NCBI RefSeq assembly: GCF_013466605.1
Contig: NZ_CP059162.1
Span: forward strand, 2,356,001 to 2,420,000
Direction of reading: 5' to 3'
Length of the DNA: 64,000 nt
From: Pseudomonas chlororaphis subsp. aurantiaca
Lineage (GTDB): Bacteria; Pseudomonadota; Gammaproteobacteria; Pseudomonadales; Pseudomonadaceae
Made by a program: the position numbers and the translations under genes
The notes under the pieces: generated by a model
What the model was told of the DNA's origin: nothing
Seen by the model: the letters and a program-made list of their open reading frames with translations, nothing else
The model's database searches: none
Shown here: piece by piece, positions 34,164 through 42,678 of the stretch
Layout: the number at the start of each line of letters is the position of its first letter
Numbering within the stretch: the stretch's first letter is position 1

Positions 34164-34943
34164 ATGAAGAAGCTTGTGATGTTCGGTGCCCTGGCACTGT
34201 CCATGCTGTCCCTGACCGCCGTGGCTGACGATGCCAAGCCGATCCGCATCGGTATCGAAGCCGGCTACCCGCCATTCTCGATGAAGACCCCCGACGGCAA
34301 GCTCACCGGCTTCGACGTGGATATCGGCGATGCGCTGTGCGAGCAGATGAAAGTCAAATGTACCTGGGTCGAGCAGGAGTTCGACGGCCTGATCCCGGCG
34401 CTGAAGGTGCGCAAGATCGACGCCATCCTGTCGTCCATGACCATCACCGACGACCGTAAGAAAAACGTCGACTTCACCATCAAGTACTACCACACCCCGG
34501 CGCGCTTCGTGATGAAGGAAGGCACCGAGGTCAAGGACCCGCTGACCGAACTCAAGGGCAAGAAAGTCGGGGTGCTGCGCGCCAGCACCCATGACCGTTT
34601 CGCTACCGAAGTGCTGGTGCCGGCCGGGATCAACCTGGTGCGTTACGGCTCCCAGCAGGAAGCCAACCTGGACATGGTGTCCGGCCGCATCGACGCGCTG
34701 CTGGCCGACTCGGTCAACCTCGACGACGGCTTCCTGAAAACCGACGCCGGCAAGGGCTTCACCTTCGTCGGTCCCGAGTACAACGATCCGAAATACTTCG
34801 GTGGCGGTGCCGGCATCGCCGTGCGCAAGGGCGATACCGCCCTGGCCGAGAAATTCAACACCGCCATCACTGAAATCCGCGCCAACGGCAAGTACAAGGC
34901 CGTGCAGGACAAGTACTTCAAGTTCGACGTCTACGGCGAGTAA
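34164..34943 (+). CDS. aotJ: Arginine/ornithine ABC transporter substrate-binding protein (AotJ-like)
   Basis: A 259-residue periplasmic binding protein of the basic amino acid family. Signal peptide to about residue 21. Mature sequence closely resembles P. aeruginosa AotJ as recalled: '[21 protein letters not shown]', '[32 protein letters not shown]' (split; residues 48-79), 'AILSSMTIT', and '[16 protein letters not shown]'. The motif 'DRK...VDFT' before 'PARFVMKEG' is typical. Unlike the aotJQMOP cluster, the membrane and ATPase genes are absent here. A strong terminator follows, so it is expressed alone. It may feed a permease encoded elsewhere. Confidence 0.85.
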   Translation: MKKLVMFGALALSMLSLTAVADDAKPIRIGIEAGYPPFSMKTPDGKLTGFDVDIGDALCEQMKVKCTWVEQEFDGLIPALKVRKIDAILSSMTITDDRKKNVDFTIKYYHTPARFVMKEGTEVKDPLTELKGKKVGVLRASTHDRFATEVLVPAGINLVRYGSQQEANLDMVSGRIDALLADSVNLDDGFLKTDAGKGFTFVGPEYNDPKYFGGGAGIAVRKGDTALAEKFNTAITEIRANGKYKAVQDKYFKFDVYGE

Positions 34944-34955
34944 TTCGCTGAGCTG

Positions 34956-34993
34956 AAAAAGGCGGCTACCGTGAAGACGGCGCCGCCTTTTTT
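34956..34993. terminator. Terminator after the aotJ-like gene
   Basis: AAAAAGGCGGC (34956-34966) pairs with GCCGCCTTTTT (34982-34992), giving an 11-bp stem with A-run and T-run on either side. It could work in both directions. Confidence 0.88.
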
Positions 34994-35064
34994 GTTGGCG
35001 TTGTTGTGCCGGTTTGGGCAATGGAGCGCCTGGATGCAGCATTGTCGAGGAGCAGGGCGATCCC

Positions 35065-35182
35065 CTGTAGCCGCTGCCGCAGGCTGCGATCGGTCTGGGC
35101 CGCATTCGGAGTACGGCCGTGACGCCCTCAAGATCGCTGAAGGTCCTGCGGACCTTGGCGCAGCCTGCGGCAGCGGCTACAG
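35065..35182. repeat. Long inverted repeat element, copy 2
   Basis: The ends at 35065-35087 and 35160-35182 are perfectly complementary over 23 bases, around a 72-nt centre. This is the cleanest copy of the GTAGCCGCTGCC family in the window. It lies between the aotJ-like and aotO-like genes. Confidence 0.88.
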
Positions 35183-35283
35183 AAGCTCGCATCAACTGGC
35201 AGCGGACGACGACCTTTTCACGGCCACGCAAATGCCTCAGGCTACGGCCCCCGCCGAACTCCATTTTTCTTCCGGAGCCCTTC

Positions 35284-36396
35284 ATGCAACGCATCGACCA
35301 TTCCTTGCCCTGGAGCCACCTGGGCACCCAGCGCCAGCTCAGCGTGTTCCGTTTTGGCAGCGACAGCCGCAAGGTCTATATCCAGGCCAGCCTGCACGCC
35401 GACGAACTGCCGGGCATGCGCACCGCCTGGGAACTGAAAAAACGCCTGAGCGAACTGGAAGCCCAGGGGCAGCTCAAGGGCGTGATCGAGCTGGTGCCGG
35501 TGGCCAACCCCATCGGCCTCGACCAGCACTTGCAAAGCAGCCACCTGGGGCGTTTTGAAAGCGGCAGCGGGAAGAATTTCAACCGCGCCTTCGTCGAACT
35601 CAGCGGCCCGGTGGGCGACCTGATCGGTGACCGCCTGGGCAGCGATGCGGCGACCAACGTCGCCTTGATCCGCCAGACCATGGGCGAAGTCCTCGACCGC
35701 CTGCCGGCCCCGGCTTCGCAACTCCAGGCCCTGCAACGCCTGCTGCTGCGCCATGCCTGCGACGCCGACATCACCCTCGACCTGCACTGCGATTTCGAGG
35801 CGGCGATCCATCTGTACGCGTTGCCCCGGCACTGGCCGCAGTGGCAGTCCCTGGCCGCGCGGCTGAAGGCCGGGGTGGCGCTGCTTTGCGAAGACTCCGG
35901 CGGCAGCTCGTTCGACGAATCCTGCTCCACGCCCTGGCTGCGCCTGGCCCGCGACTTCCCGCGGGCGGCGATTCCAGCGGCCAACCTCGCCACCACCCTG
36001 GAGCTGGGCAGCATGGGCGACACCCGGGTCGAACAGGCCCAGGCCAACTGCGAAGCGATCCTGGGGTTTCTCGCCGAGCAAGGGTTTATCGACGGCCAAT
36101 GGCCGGCCACCCCGGACGCCTGTTGCGAGGGCATGCCGTTCGAAGGCACCCAATACCTGTTCGCCCCGCACCATGGGGTGGTCAGCTTCCTGCGCGAGGC
36201 CGGTGAGTGGGTGGAGCGGGGCGATGCGATCTTCGAGGTGGTCGACCCGCTGAACGACATCGTCACCGTGGTGCGCGCCGCCACCAGCGGCGTGCTGTTC
36301 GCCCTGGACCGCGGCCGCTACACCGAGCCGGGCATCTGGCAGGCCAAGGTTGCCGGCCGCGAGCCGATCCGCAGCGGCAAGCTGACCAACGATTGA
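35284..36396 (+). CDS. AotO-like succinylglutamate desuccinylase/aspartoacylase-family protein
   Basis: A 370-residue protein of the AstE/AspA zinc deacylase family, close to AotO, which sits in the arginine/ornithine transport operon of P. aeruginosa. Metal-ligand block 'YIQASLHADELPGM' (His-x2-Glu), 'VELVPVANPIGLDQ' and 'NFNRAF' are visible, with a second His in 'ITLDLHCDFEA' and a C-terminal beta-barrel 'GVVSFLREAGEWVERGDAIFEV' (split; about 300-322). ATG 35284 has CCGGAG 7 nt upstream. The longer open frame crosses the inverted repeat. It may deacylate an N-acyl amino acid; the reaction of AotO is not known. Confidence 0.8.
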   Translation: MQRIDHSLPWSHLGTQRQLSVFRFGSDSRKVYIQASLHADELPGMRTAWELKKRLSELEAQGQLKGVIELVPVANPIGLDQHLQSSHLGRFESGSGKNFNRAFVELSGPVGDLIGDRLGSDAATNVALIRQTMGEVLDRLPAPASQLQALQRLLLRHACDADITLDLHCDFEAAIHLYALPRHWPQWQSLAARLKAGVALLCEDSGGSSFDESCSTPWLRLARDFPRAAIPAANLATTLELGSMGDTRVEQAQANCEAILGFLAEQGFIDGQWPATPDACCEGMPFEGTQYLFAPHHGVVSFLREAGEWVERGDAIFEVVDPLNDIVTVVRAATSGVLFALDRGRYTEPGIWQAKVAGREPIRSGKLTND

Positions 36397-36483
36397 GGCG
36401 CTTGCCGCCGATGACGGTCGAGGGTTTTCCCTGATTGCAGGCCAGGCCACACCGCCAGGCCTGCCCACCCGTAAGGACGTCCT

Positions 36484-37200
36484 ATGTTCAAGTTCCTGGC
36501 CCTGTTGCTGCTAAGTGTTTGCGCCACCGTCCAGGCGCAGACGGCGCTGCACGACGACCTGCCGCTGCTCTATCTGGAACAGGCCCCGGCCGACTCCCGC
36601 GATCGACCCCTGGTGATTTTTCTCCACGGCTACGGCAGCAACGAAGAGGATCTGTTCGGCCTCAAGGACGGGTTGCCGGCGGATTACACCTACCTTTCGG
36701 TACGGGCACCGCAAACCCTGGAAGAGGGCAGTTACCAGTGGTTTCACAAGCAGGGTGAAGGGGCTTATGACGGGGTGACCGCCGAGCTGGCCGACGGTGC
36801 GAAGCTGATCGACGCGTTCGTCCGGCAGGCGGTCGCCAAGTACCACACCCGCGCCGACCGGGTGTTCCTGGTGGGCTTCAGCCAGGGCGCGATCATGTCC
36901 TACGAGCTGGGCCTGCGCCATCCCCAGGCGGTCCGCGGGATTGCCGCCCTGAGCGGGAAGATCCTGCCGGTGCTGCGCTCGCAGCTCAAGAGCGGCGCGG
37001 GCCTGGAGCGGCTGGCGATCTTCATCGCCCATGGCACCGCGGATATGCGCCTACCTTACAGCGACGGCTCCGAGGCCGACAGCCTGTTGCGCGGGCTGGG
37101 CCTGGCTCCGCAATTCCATGCCTACCCGGGCATCGGCCATACCATCAGCGACACCGAGCTCCAGGACCTGAACCGCTGGTTGCTCAGCCTCAACCCTTGA
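36484..37200 (+). CDS. Secreted alpha/beta-hydrolase (carboxylesterase/phospholipase type)
   Basis: A 238-residue serine hydrolase with a signal peptide to about residue 18. It has the Abhydrolase_2 layout: oxyanion region 'IFLHGYGSNEEDLFGL', nucleophile elbow 'LVGFSQGAIMSYELGL', an Asp in 'FIAHGTADMRLPY' and the catalytic His in 'YPGIGHTISDTEL'. Resembles lysophospholipase-like carboxylesterases (for example EstB type). Length is normal. The periplasmic location is unusual, since many relatives are cytoplasmic. It lies 87 nt after the AotO-like gene and may be cotranscribed; substrate unknown. Confidence 0.85.
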   Translation: MFKFLALLLLSVCATVQAQTALHDDLPLLYLEQAPADSRDRPLVIFLHGYGSNEEDLFGLKDGLPADYTYLSVRAPQTLEEGSYQWFHKQGEGAYDGVTAELADGAKLIDAFVRQAVAKYHTRADRVFLVGFSQGAIMSYELGLRHPQAVRGIAALSGKILPVLRSQLKSGAGLERLAIFIAHGTADMRLPYSDGSEADSLLRGLGLAPQFHAYPGIGHTISDTELQDLNRWLLSLNP

Positions 37201-37247
37201 AACGGATGAACCCGTAGCGGCCGCTGTCGCTGCGGGTTCCTAAGGGG

Positions 37248-37823
37248 TTACTTGCCGACGATCTGGCTGACCAGCTTGTCGTGATTGGCCTTGTCGTTGA
37301 TCCGCGAAATCACCTGCACCACCGCCATGCGGTTGCCGGAGCCGGCGAGCAGGGTGGAGCTTTGGGTCATGCCGCCGCCCTGGGTCGCGGTGCTGTCGAT
37401 CTGGCGCAGGCCGAGGCCGCCGCGGGTCATGCTTTTTTCGCTCTGCTTGCTGAAATCCGGCAGGGCCGCCGCCTGTTGCGAGAGGAAACCCGAGACCGCG
37501 CTGTCGAGGAACTGCGCGTCGTTGTCCTTGGCCTGCGCCGCATCGGGGATCAGATTCTCCGCGGCGATGACCACGGTCTTGGTGCTGGCGTTGGTGTACA
37601 GGGTGCCGGTGGCACCGGCGGTGCCGCTGGCTTCGTCGCCGGCCGGCAGCGGGTTGGCGATGAAGCCCTTGGGCAGGCTGAACTTGAACTTGCCGCCGAG
37701 CATCGAGACGGTCTCGACCTTGGCCTTCTTGTTCGTCGGCTGGGCCGCGGACACGTCCAGGGCGCTGAAACCGGCCAGCGCCGCCAGGACCAGGACCGCG
37801 GCGTGTTTACCGAACAGGGACAT
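37248..37823 (-). CDS. Exported protein of unknown function
   Basis: A 191-residue protein that I do not recognise with confidence. It starts with a signal peptide ('LVLAALAGFSALDVSAAQP'). The mature part begins 'KVSVLGGKF'-like ('ETVSMLGGKFKFSLPKGF'), a pattern seen in DcrB- or PsbP-like proteins, where a membrane-bound helper fold starts with a similar strand. The last third 'SGNRMAVVQVISRINDKANH' is conserved-looking. ATG 37823 is chosen because it begins the signal peptide; the longer frame adds 28 unlikely residues. It is convergent with the esterase. Confidence 0.7.
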   Translation of the reverse strand: MSLFGKHAAVLVLAALAGFSALDVSAAQPTNKKAKVETVSMLGGKFKFSLPKGFIANPLPAGDEASGTAGATGTLYTNASTKTVVIAAENLIPDAAQAKDNDAQFLDSAVSGFLSQQAAALPDFSKQSEKSMTRGGLGLRQIDSTATQGGGMTQSSTLLAGSGNRMAVVQVISRINDKANHDKLVSQIVGK

Positions 37824-37963
37824 GCAGATTCTCCAGAGTGAACGCGTTGGGGGCGCGCATCTTCCCACGGCTGTCGCGGGGCACTCCAGCGGGATATGCG
37901 GTGGCACGAAATTTCGGATAAAAGGGCGCGGGAGCGGCCTTTGTGGCGCTTATCGGACGCTCC

Positions 37964-38869
37964 TCAACCCTGGAGGGAACGCCCCCCCGAAGTCGCCAGC
38001 ACCGCCCCGGCGATGATCAACAGCGCCGGCACCAGCAGCCACGCACTGGCCGGGCTTTGCCCGATGACGATCAGCAGCAGGGTGGAGATCAGCGGCGCCA
38101 GGTACGACAGCGCGCCGAGCGTGGCCAGGTTGCCGTGTTTGGTGGCGTGGTCCCAGGCGAAAAAGGCCAGGCCGACCGGGCCCAGCCCCAGGCCGATGAT
38201 CGCCAGCCATTGCTTGAGGTCTGGTTGCGCCGGGGTTTCGAACATCAGGTGGCAAAGCAGCCCGGCCAGCGCCACCAGCCCGCAGATGCCGCCGATCAGG
38301 CTGCTGGGCACGCTGCTGAAACGGCGGTTGAGCACCGAGTAGCCGGACCACACCAGGGCGCAGCCGAACGCCGCCAGGTAACCCGCCACCGGCATCGCGC
38401 CGACCTGGCTGGAAGCGCGCTGCTGCATGATGAACGCGGTGCCGGCCAGCCCCAGCAAGGCGCCGCTCAGTTGCCGGCCGCGCAGCGGTTCGCCGCCGGC
38501 CCGGGCCGCCAGTAACACGATCAGCAACGGCCAGAGGTAGGCGATCAGGCTGGCCTCGGCGGCCGGCGCGGCTTTCAGGGCGAAGAAATACAGCGCGTGG
38601 TAGGCAAAGATCCCGCCGAACCCCAGGGCCCAGACCGGCCAGGGCTGGCGCCAGCCACGAAAACCGGCGCGCCCCCGCAGGCCGAGCAATACCAGGCTGG
38701 CGCCGCAGGCCACGGCGAAGCTCAAGGCCAGCAACTGGAAGGGGGGAATGCCGGCGGTGAGGGTGGTCAGCAGCGCCAGGCATGACCAGAGGAACACCGC
38801 GATCACGCCGATGGCGGTGGCGGCGCCGCTGCGGGAGGGGGCGAGGCGGGTTGAGTGGATTACAGTCAT
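37964..38869 (-). CDS. DMT-superfamily transporter (EamA/YddG type)
   Basis: A 301-residue membrane protein with ten predicted helices in two EamA repeats (about residues 15-140 and 155-290). It resembles YddG-like exporters of aromatic or other amino acids. The second repeat shows 'LAAFGCALVWSGYSVLNR' and 'GLGPVGLAFFAWDHATKHGNLATLGALSYLAP' (split). ATG 38869 is preferred to the GTG at 38875, which would add two residues. An AraC regulator gene follows upstream on the same strand (start of the transporter and stop of the regulator are 60 nt apart), so the two probably form one unit. Confidence 0.87.
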   Translation of the reverse strand: MTVIHSTRLAPSRSGAATAIGVIAVFLWSCLALLTTLTAGIPPFQLLALSFAVACGASLVLLGLRGRAGFRGWRQPWPVWALGFGGIFAYHALYFFALKAAPAAEASLIAYLWPLLIVLLAARAGGEPLRGRQLSGALLGLAGTAFIMQQRASSQVGAMPVAGYLAAFGCALVWSGYSVLNRRFSSVPSSLIGGICGLVALAGLLCHLMFETPAQPDLKQWLAIIGLGLGPVGLAFFAWDHATKHGNLATLGALSYLAPLISTLLLIVIGQSPASAWLLVPALLIIAGAVLATSGGRSLQG

Positions 38870-38929
38870 AGGCACACCGAGGCAAGGGCGGTGTGGCCAG
38901 CATAGAAGCCGCCGCGACGGCGGTATTGA

Positions 38930-39706
38930 TCAGGCCTGCCGAACTCTTGTCGCAGCCTGCGCCTGGGTGTCGCGAGCGGCCTTGCGCAGGGCCGCCGGGG
39001 TCTGGTTGCGCGCCTTCTTCAAGGCGTGGGTCAGGGCACTCTGATCGGCGTAGCCGACCCGCTGGGCGATCTCGCTGATGGGCAGCAGGGTACGGCCGAG
39101 CAGGTCGATGGCACGGTCCAGGCGCAGGGTCGAAATGTAGGCGAAAGGCGTGCTGTGCATGTCCCGCTCGAACAGCAGGTACAGGCTGCGCTCGCTGACC
39201 CCCGCGGCCTGGGCGATGGCGTGGGCGCTCAGCGGGCTGCCCAGGTGCTGCTCGATATAGGCCAGGGCCCGCGCCAGCGCCTGGCGCTGCGGCGCGCTTG
39301 GTGTCGGGCGGGCCAGGCAGGCCAGCAGCAGGGCGCTCCAGGCGCTGGCGACCTGGCTGCAAGAGCTGAGCAAGGCGCCGCTGTGGCTGGCATAGCCGAG
39401 CAGATGGCGGATCTGCGGGTCGATGGCGAAGAAGCGGGTATCGGCCAGAGGTGCCTCGTTGCCGGGGCCATCCAGGTCGAGCACCAGAAAGGTATTGCGG
39501 CGCTCGGCCAGGAACGCATGCCGGGCGCCCGGGGCAATCACCACGCCCTGGCTGGCGTCGACCTTGCCGCCGCGGCCCTCCACCTCGATCTCCATCGCCC
39601 CCGACTGCGGCAGCACGATCTGCGGAAAATCGTGATCGTGCAGCTCGACCTGCCCGGAATACGAACGCGTCGCCAGGGCGACAGTGGGTTGGGCTGGAGT
39701 GTTCAT
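38930..39706 (-). CDS. AraC-family transcriptional regulator
   Basis: A 258-residue regulator with an N-terminal cupin-like sensor domain ('VELHDHDFPQIVLPQSG' and 'GVVIAPGARHAFLA') and a C-terminal double HTH ('AIAQAAGVSERSLYLLFERDM', then 'ISEIAQRVGYADQSALTHALKKARNQTPAALRK' split). ATG 39706 has CGGAGC 8 nt upstream. The gene lies just upstream of the DMT exporter gene, which is the most likely target. Effector unknown; the N-terminal His residues suggest a small-molecule ligand or metal. Confidence 0.86.
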   Translation of the reverse strand: MNTPAQPTVALATRSYSGQVELHDHDFPQIVLPQSGAMEIEVEGRGGKVDASQGVVIAPGARHAFLAERRNTFLVLDLDGPGNEAPLADTRFFAIDPQIRHLLGYASHSGALLSSCSQVASAWSALLLACLARPTPSAPQRQALARALAYIEQHLGSPLSAHAIAQAAGVSERSLYLLFERDMHSTPFAYISTLRLDRAIDLLGRTLLPISEIAQRVGYADQSALTHALKKARNQTPAALRKAARDTQAQAATRVRQA

Positions 39707-39817
39707 GGCGCTGCTCCGCGGATGGCTGCCCTGCATCATGCCTGAAAATCCCCGCCCGGCAGGAGTCGCCGGGCGGAGCTTGATGGCTTGCGATGGGTGT
39801 CGGGCTGAGCGGTGCTC

Positions 39818-40603
39818 TCAGGCATCCGCAGACGATAGGCGGGCCGGTGTCGACGAGCGCGCCAACAACCGCTTGCTAATGCCCAGCACGGCCAGCGACA
39901 CCGCCACCCCCAGGGCAAACGCCGTGAGCCCCAGGCTCGGCAACGCCAGCGCCAGGACCAGGCAAAACGCCGCGAAGGAATACAGGCCGGTAGCCGTTGC
40001 CCGCAACAGCACGGCAGTAAAGGCCGGCCCCTGGCTCCGATGCGAGAACACCGCGAGCACGCTGGTGAGTACGGGGAACACTGCGAGCAGGCCGCTCCAG
40101 CGATAGCCGACGGTGCTGGCCAGCCAGGTGACGGCCAGGGTCAGCAGGGCACCGGCAAGCATGCGCTGGATCAGCTTGTCGGACCTCGGCGCCGATGTCG
40201 GCACCAGCGGTTGTACCCGGGGAAACAGATAAGGCGCTGCCAGCAGCCCGATGGTGGCACAGAGGATGGAGAACGCCAAAGAGCCAGGAGCCCAGGAGAT
40301 CAAGGTCGCCAGGATGGCCCAGACCAGCACCGCGATCGTCAGCGCCCAGGGCCATGCCAGTTTTTGCGCGGCCTGGGCGTAGGCGATGCCGAATGCAATC
40401 ATGGCCAGCAGCGCCGACAGCGCCGCGACCGATGCCTGGGCGGCAAAGGCATGGCCCTGCTCGACGGCGAGAAAGAACAGGATCGGCCCGACCACCACCG
40501 GGAAGCCCGCCAGCCAACCCGCGATACTTGGCCCCCAGCGCCGACTGGCCAGGGATATGAGCAACAGAAAGCCGGGGACCATTATTATTTTCAGCAGCAG
40601 CAC
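39818..40603 (-). CDS. Polytopic membrane protein of unknown function
   Basis: A 261-residue hydrophobic protein with about eight predicted membrane segments. I do not assign a family. Visible features are 'GPSIAGWLAGFPVVVGPILFFLAVEQG' (split; residues about 24-50) and a parallel 'YRWSGLLAVFPVLTSVLAVFSHRSQG' in the second half, so there may be an internal duplication of a 'G-W/L-x-x-F-P' helix pair. The start is GTG 40603 with AAGGAG 8 nt upstream, so this is a non-ATG start. It stands alone, ahead of the divergent mntH gene. Confidence 0.7.
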   Translation of the reverse strand: MLLLKIIMVPGFLLLISLASRRWGPSIAGWLAGFPVVVGPILFFLAVEQGHAFAAQASVAALSALLAMIAFGIAYAQAAQKLAWPWALTIAVLVWAILATLISWAPGSLAFSILCATIGLLAAPYLFPRVQPLVPTSAPRSDKLIQRMLAGALLTLAVTWLASTVGYRWSGLLAVFPVLTSVLAVFSHRSQGPAFTAVLLRATATGLYSFAAFCLVLALALPSLGLTAFALGVAVSLAVLGISKRLLARSSTPARLSSADA

Positions 40604-40887
40604 GCGATCACTCCTTTGTCAGCGAGCCGCAACGCTAACACCCATTCAACGGTCGTCGTGTTTTTTCGTAGGGAAAATTTCCGGCCAACGCTGCCAGTGT
40701 CGGTCTGCTGACGGGCAGGAACATCAGGCTTTGCGCCTGGCCGTCGGCAAAGACACCGAGGCGAGTACACAGCCGATCCAGCATTCCATGCCCGGCGCAA
40801 AAGGCCCGAACAGGGCGCTATCAAGGCTTGGGCCGGTTCGCTGAAACGTCTAAGCTGGGCCACCGTTCCAGCCTTCCGGATGCCCGC

Positions 40888-42207
40888 GTGAAATTCACTC
40901 TCCCCAAAGTCGGTACCGCCCCGTTCTGCCCGCCGGAAGTCGCCGGCACCATTGTGGTCGATCCCTCCGCGCCACTGTTCAAGCGCATCCTGCGCTTCGC
41001 CGGTCCCGGCCTGCTGATTTCCATCGGCTACATGGACCCGGGCAACTGGGCCACCGCCATCGAGGCCGGTTCGCGCTATGGCTACAACCTGCTGTTCGTG
41101 GTGCTGCTGGCGAGCCTTGCGGGCATGGCGGTGCAGTGCCTGTGTTCGCGCCTGGGCATCGCCACCGGGCGCGACCTGGCGCAGCTTTGCCGGCAGCGCT
41201 ACAGCACCCGCACGGCGCGTACCCAGTGGCTGCTGGCGGAGGTGTCGATCATCGCCACCGACCTTGCCGAGGTCCTGGGTTGCGCCCTGGCGTTCCACCT
41301 GTTGCTCGGGGTCTCGCTGACCACCGGGATAGTCATCACCGCCTTCGACACCCTGTTGATTCTCGCCTTGCAGAACCGTGGCTTTCGCCGCCTGGAGGCG
41401 ATCATGCTGGTGCTGGTGGGCACCATCGGCCTGTGCTTTTTCGTCGAGCTGCTGCTGATCAAACCCTACTGGCCGGACGTGGCGCGGGGTTTCACGCCAT
41501 CGCTGGCGGCGATCGGCGAGGCAGCGCCGCTGTACCTGGCGATCGGCATCCTCGGCGCCACCGTGATGCCGCATAACCTGTACCTGCACACCTCTATCGT
41601 GCAGACCCGCCTGGTAGGCAAGGACGAGGCCAGCCGGCGGGATGCGATCAAGCTGGCGCGCATCGACACCATTGGCTCCCTGGCCTTGGCGCTGCTGGTC
41701 AACGCGGCGATCCTGATCCTCGCCGCCGCGGCTTTCCACGGCACCGGGCACACCGAGGTGGTGGAGTTGCAGGACGCCTATCACCTGCTCGATCCGCTGG
41801 TGGGCGGGGCGCTGGCCAGCGTGCTGTTTGGCGTGGCCTTGCTGGCGTCGGGGCAGAGCTCGACCTTCACCGGCACCATCGCCGGCCAGGTGATCATGGA
41901 GGGCTATCTCAACCTGCGCCTGCCGTGCTGGCAGCGGCGCCTGATCACCCGCGGCCTGGCGCTGGTGCCGGCCTTCGTCGGCGTGTGGCTGATGGGTGAC
42001 GGCGCGGTCGGCCAGCTGCTGGTGCTGAGCCAGGTGGTGCTCAGCCTGCAACTGCCATTCGCCCTCTACCCGTTGATCCGCATGACCTGCGACCCGCAGT
42101 TGATGGGCGTGTTCGTCAACCGCTGGCCGACCCGCATCCTCGCCTGGAGCCTGTTCGCGATCATCAGCGGCGCCAACGCCTGGCTGATCGCGCAGCTGGT
42201 AGTGTAA
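40888..42207 (+). CDS. mntH: Nramp-family manganese/divalent cation transporter
   Basis: A 439-residue proton-coupled Mn(II)/Fe(II) importer with 11-12 helices. Metal-site motifs are present: TM1 'GYMDPGNWATAIEAGSRYGY' (DPGN) and TM6 'GATVMPHNLYLHTSIVQTR' (MPHN). Other blocks 'STFTGTIAGQVIMEGYL' fit the family. Start is probably GTG 40888 ('VKFTLPKVG'); the open frame extends 20 codons upstream from a TTG. A MntR or Fur box is not evident, so regulation is unknown. No mntP-like gene is present. Confidence 0.9.
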   Translation: MKFTLPKVGTAPFCPPEVAGTIVVDPSAPLFKRILRFAGPGLLISIGYMDPGNWATAIEAGSRYGYNLLFVVLLASLAGMAVQCLCSRLGIATGRDLAQLCRQRYSTRTARTQWLLAEVSIIATDLAEVLGCALAFHLLLGVSLTTGIVITAFDTLLILALQNRGFRRLEAIMLVLVGTIGLCFFVELLLIKPYWPDVARGFTPSLAAIGEAAPLYLAIGILGATVMPHNLYLHTSIVQTRLVGKDEASRRDAIKLARIDTIGSLALALLVNAAILILAAAAFHGTGHTEVVELQDAYHLLDPLVGGALASVLFGVALLASGQSSTFTGTIAGQVIMEGYLNLRLPCWQRRLITRGLALVPAFVGVWLMGDGAVGQLLVLSQVVLSLQLPFALYPLIRMTCDPQLMGVFVNRWPTRILAWSLFAIISGANAWLIAQLVV

Positions 42208-42217
42208 GCCCGCTTCT

Positions 42218-42258
42218 GTAGGAGCGAAGCTTGCTCGCGATGGACCGCGCAGCGGTCC
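42218..42258. repeat. REP element with terminator-like dyad
   Basis: GTAGGAGCGAAGCTTGCTCGCGA at 42218-42240 is the common Pseudomonas REP palindrome, followed by GGACCGC-GCA-GCGGTCC at 42242-42258. It separates convergent mntH and glcG and may protect or end both transcripts. Confidence 0.85.
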
Positions 42259-42264
42259 CGATCT

Positions 42265-42666
42265 TCAATCCAACGCCTGGGCAGCGAACAGCGCGACCTG
42301 GGCATCCTCCCCGGACTTGACCCCGGACACACCGACGGCGCCGATCACCTGGCCGTCGAACACCACGGGCACGCCACCTTCCAGCGAAGTCAGCAGCGGC
42401 GCCGAGAGAAACGCCGTGCGTCCGCCGTTGACCATTTCTTCATAGCCCTTGGACTCGCGCCGGCCGAGGGCCGCGGTGCGGGCCTTTTCCACGGCGATAT
42501 AGGCGCTGATCGGCGAGGCGCCGTCCAGGCGTTCGAGGGCCAGCGGGTGGCCGCCGTCGTCGACGATGGCGATGCTCACCGGCCACTGGTTGCGTTCGGC
42601 CTCGTCCCGCGCGGCGAGCAGGATGCGCTGGATTTCGCGATGACCCAGGATGGCTTTGCTGTGCAT
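42265..42666 (-). CDS. glcG: GlcG/HbpS-family protein
   Basis: A 133-residue protein of the GlcG/PduO-C/HbpS family, usually encoded with glycolate oxidase; exact function unknown (heme binding is known for HbpS). Family pattern is complete: 'HREIQRILLAARDEAERNQWPVSIAIVDDGGHPLALERLDGA' (split; about 9-50), 'AYIAVEKARTAA' and 'GAVGVSGVKSGEDAQVA'. It is the last gene of the glcDEFG operon, 12 nt after glcF, with AAAGGAG 7 nt before the ATG. Confidence 0.88.
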   Translation of the reverse strand: MHSKAILGHREIQRILLAARDEAERNQWPVSIAIVDDGGHPLALERLDGASPISAYIAVEKARTAALGRRESKGYEEMVNGGRTAFLSAPLLTSLEGGVPVVFDGQVIGAVGVSGVKSGEDAQVALFAAQALD

Positions 42667-42678
42667 GGCGTGCTCCTT

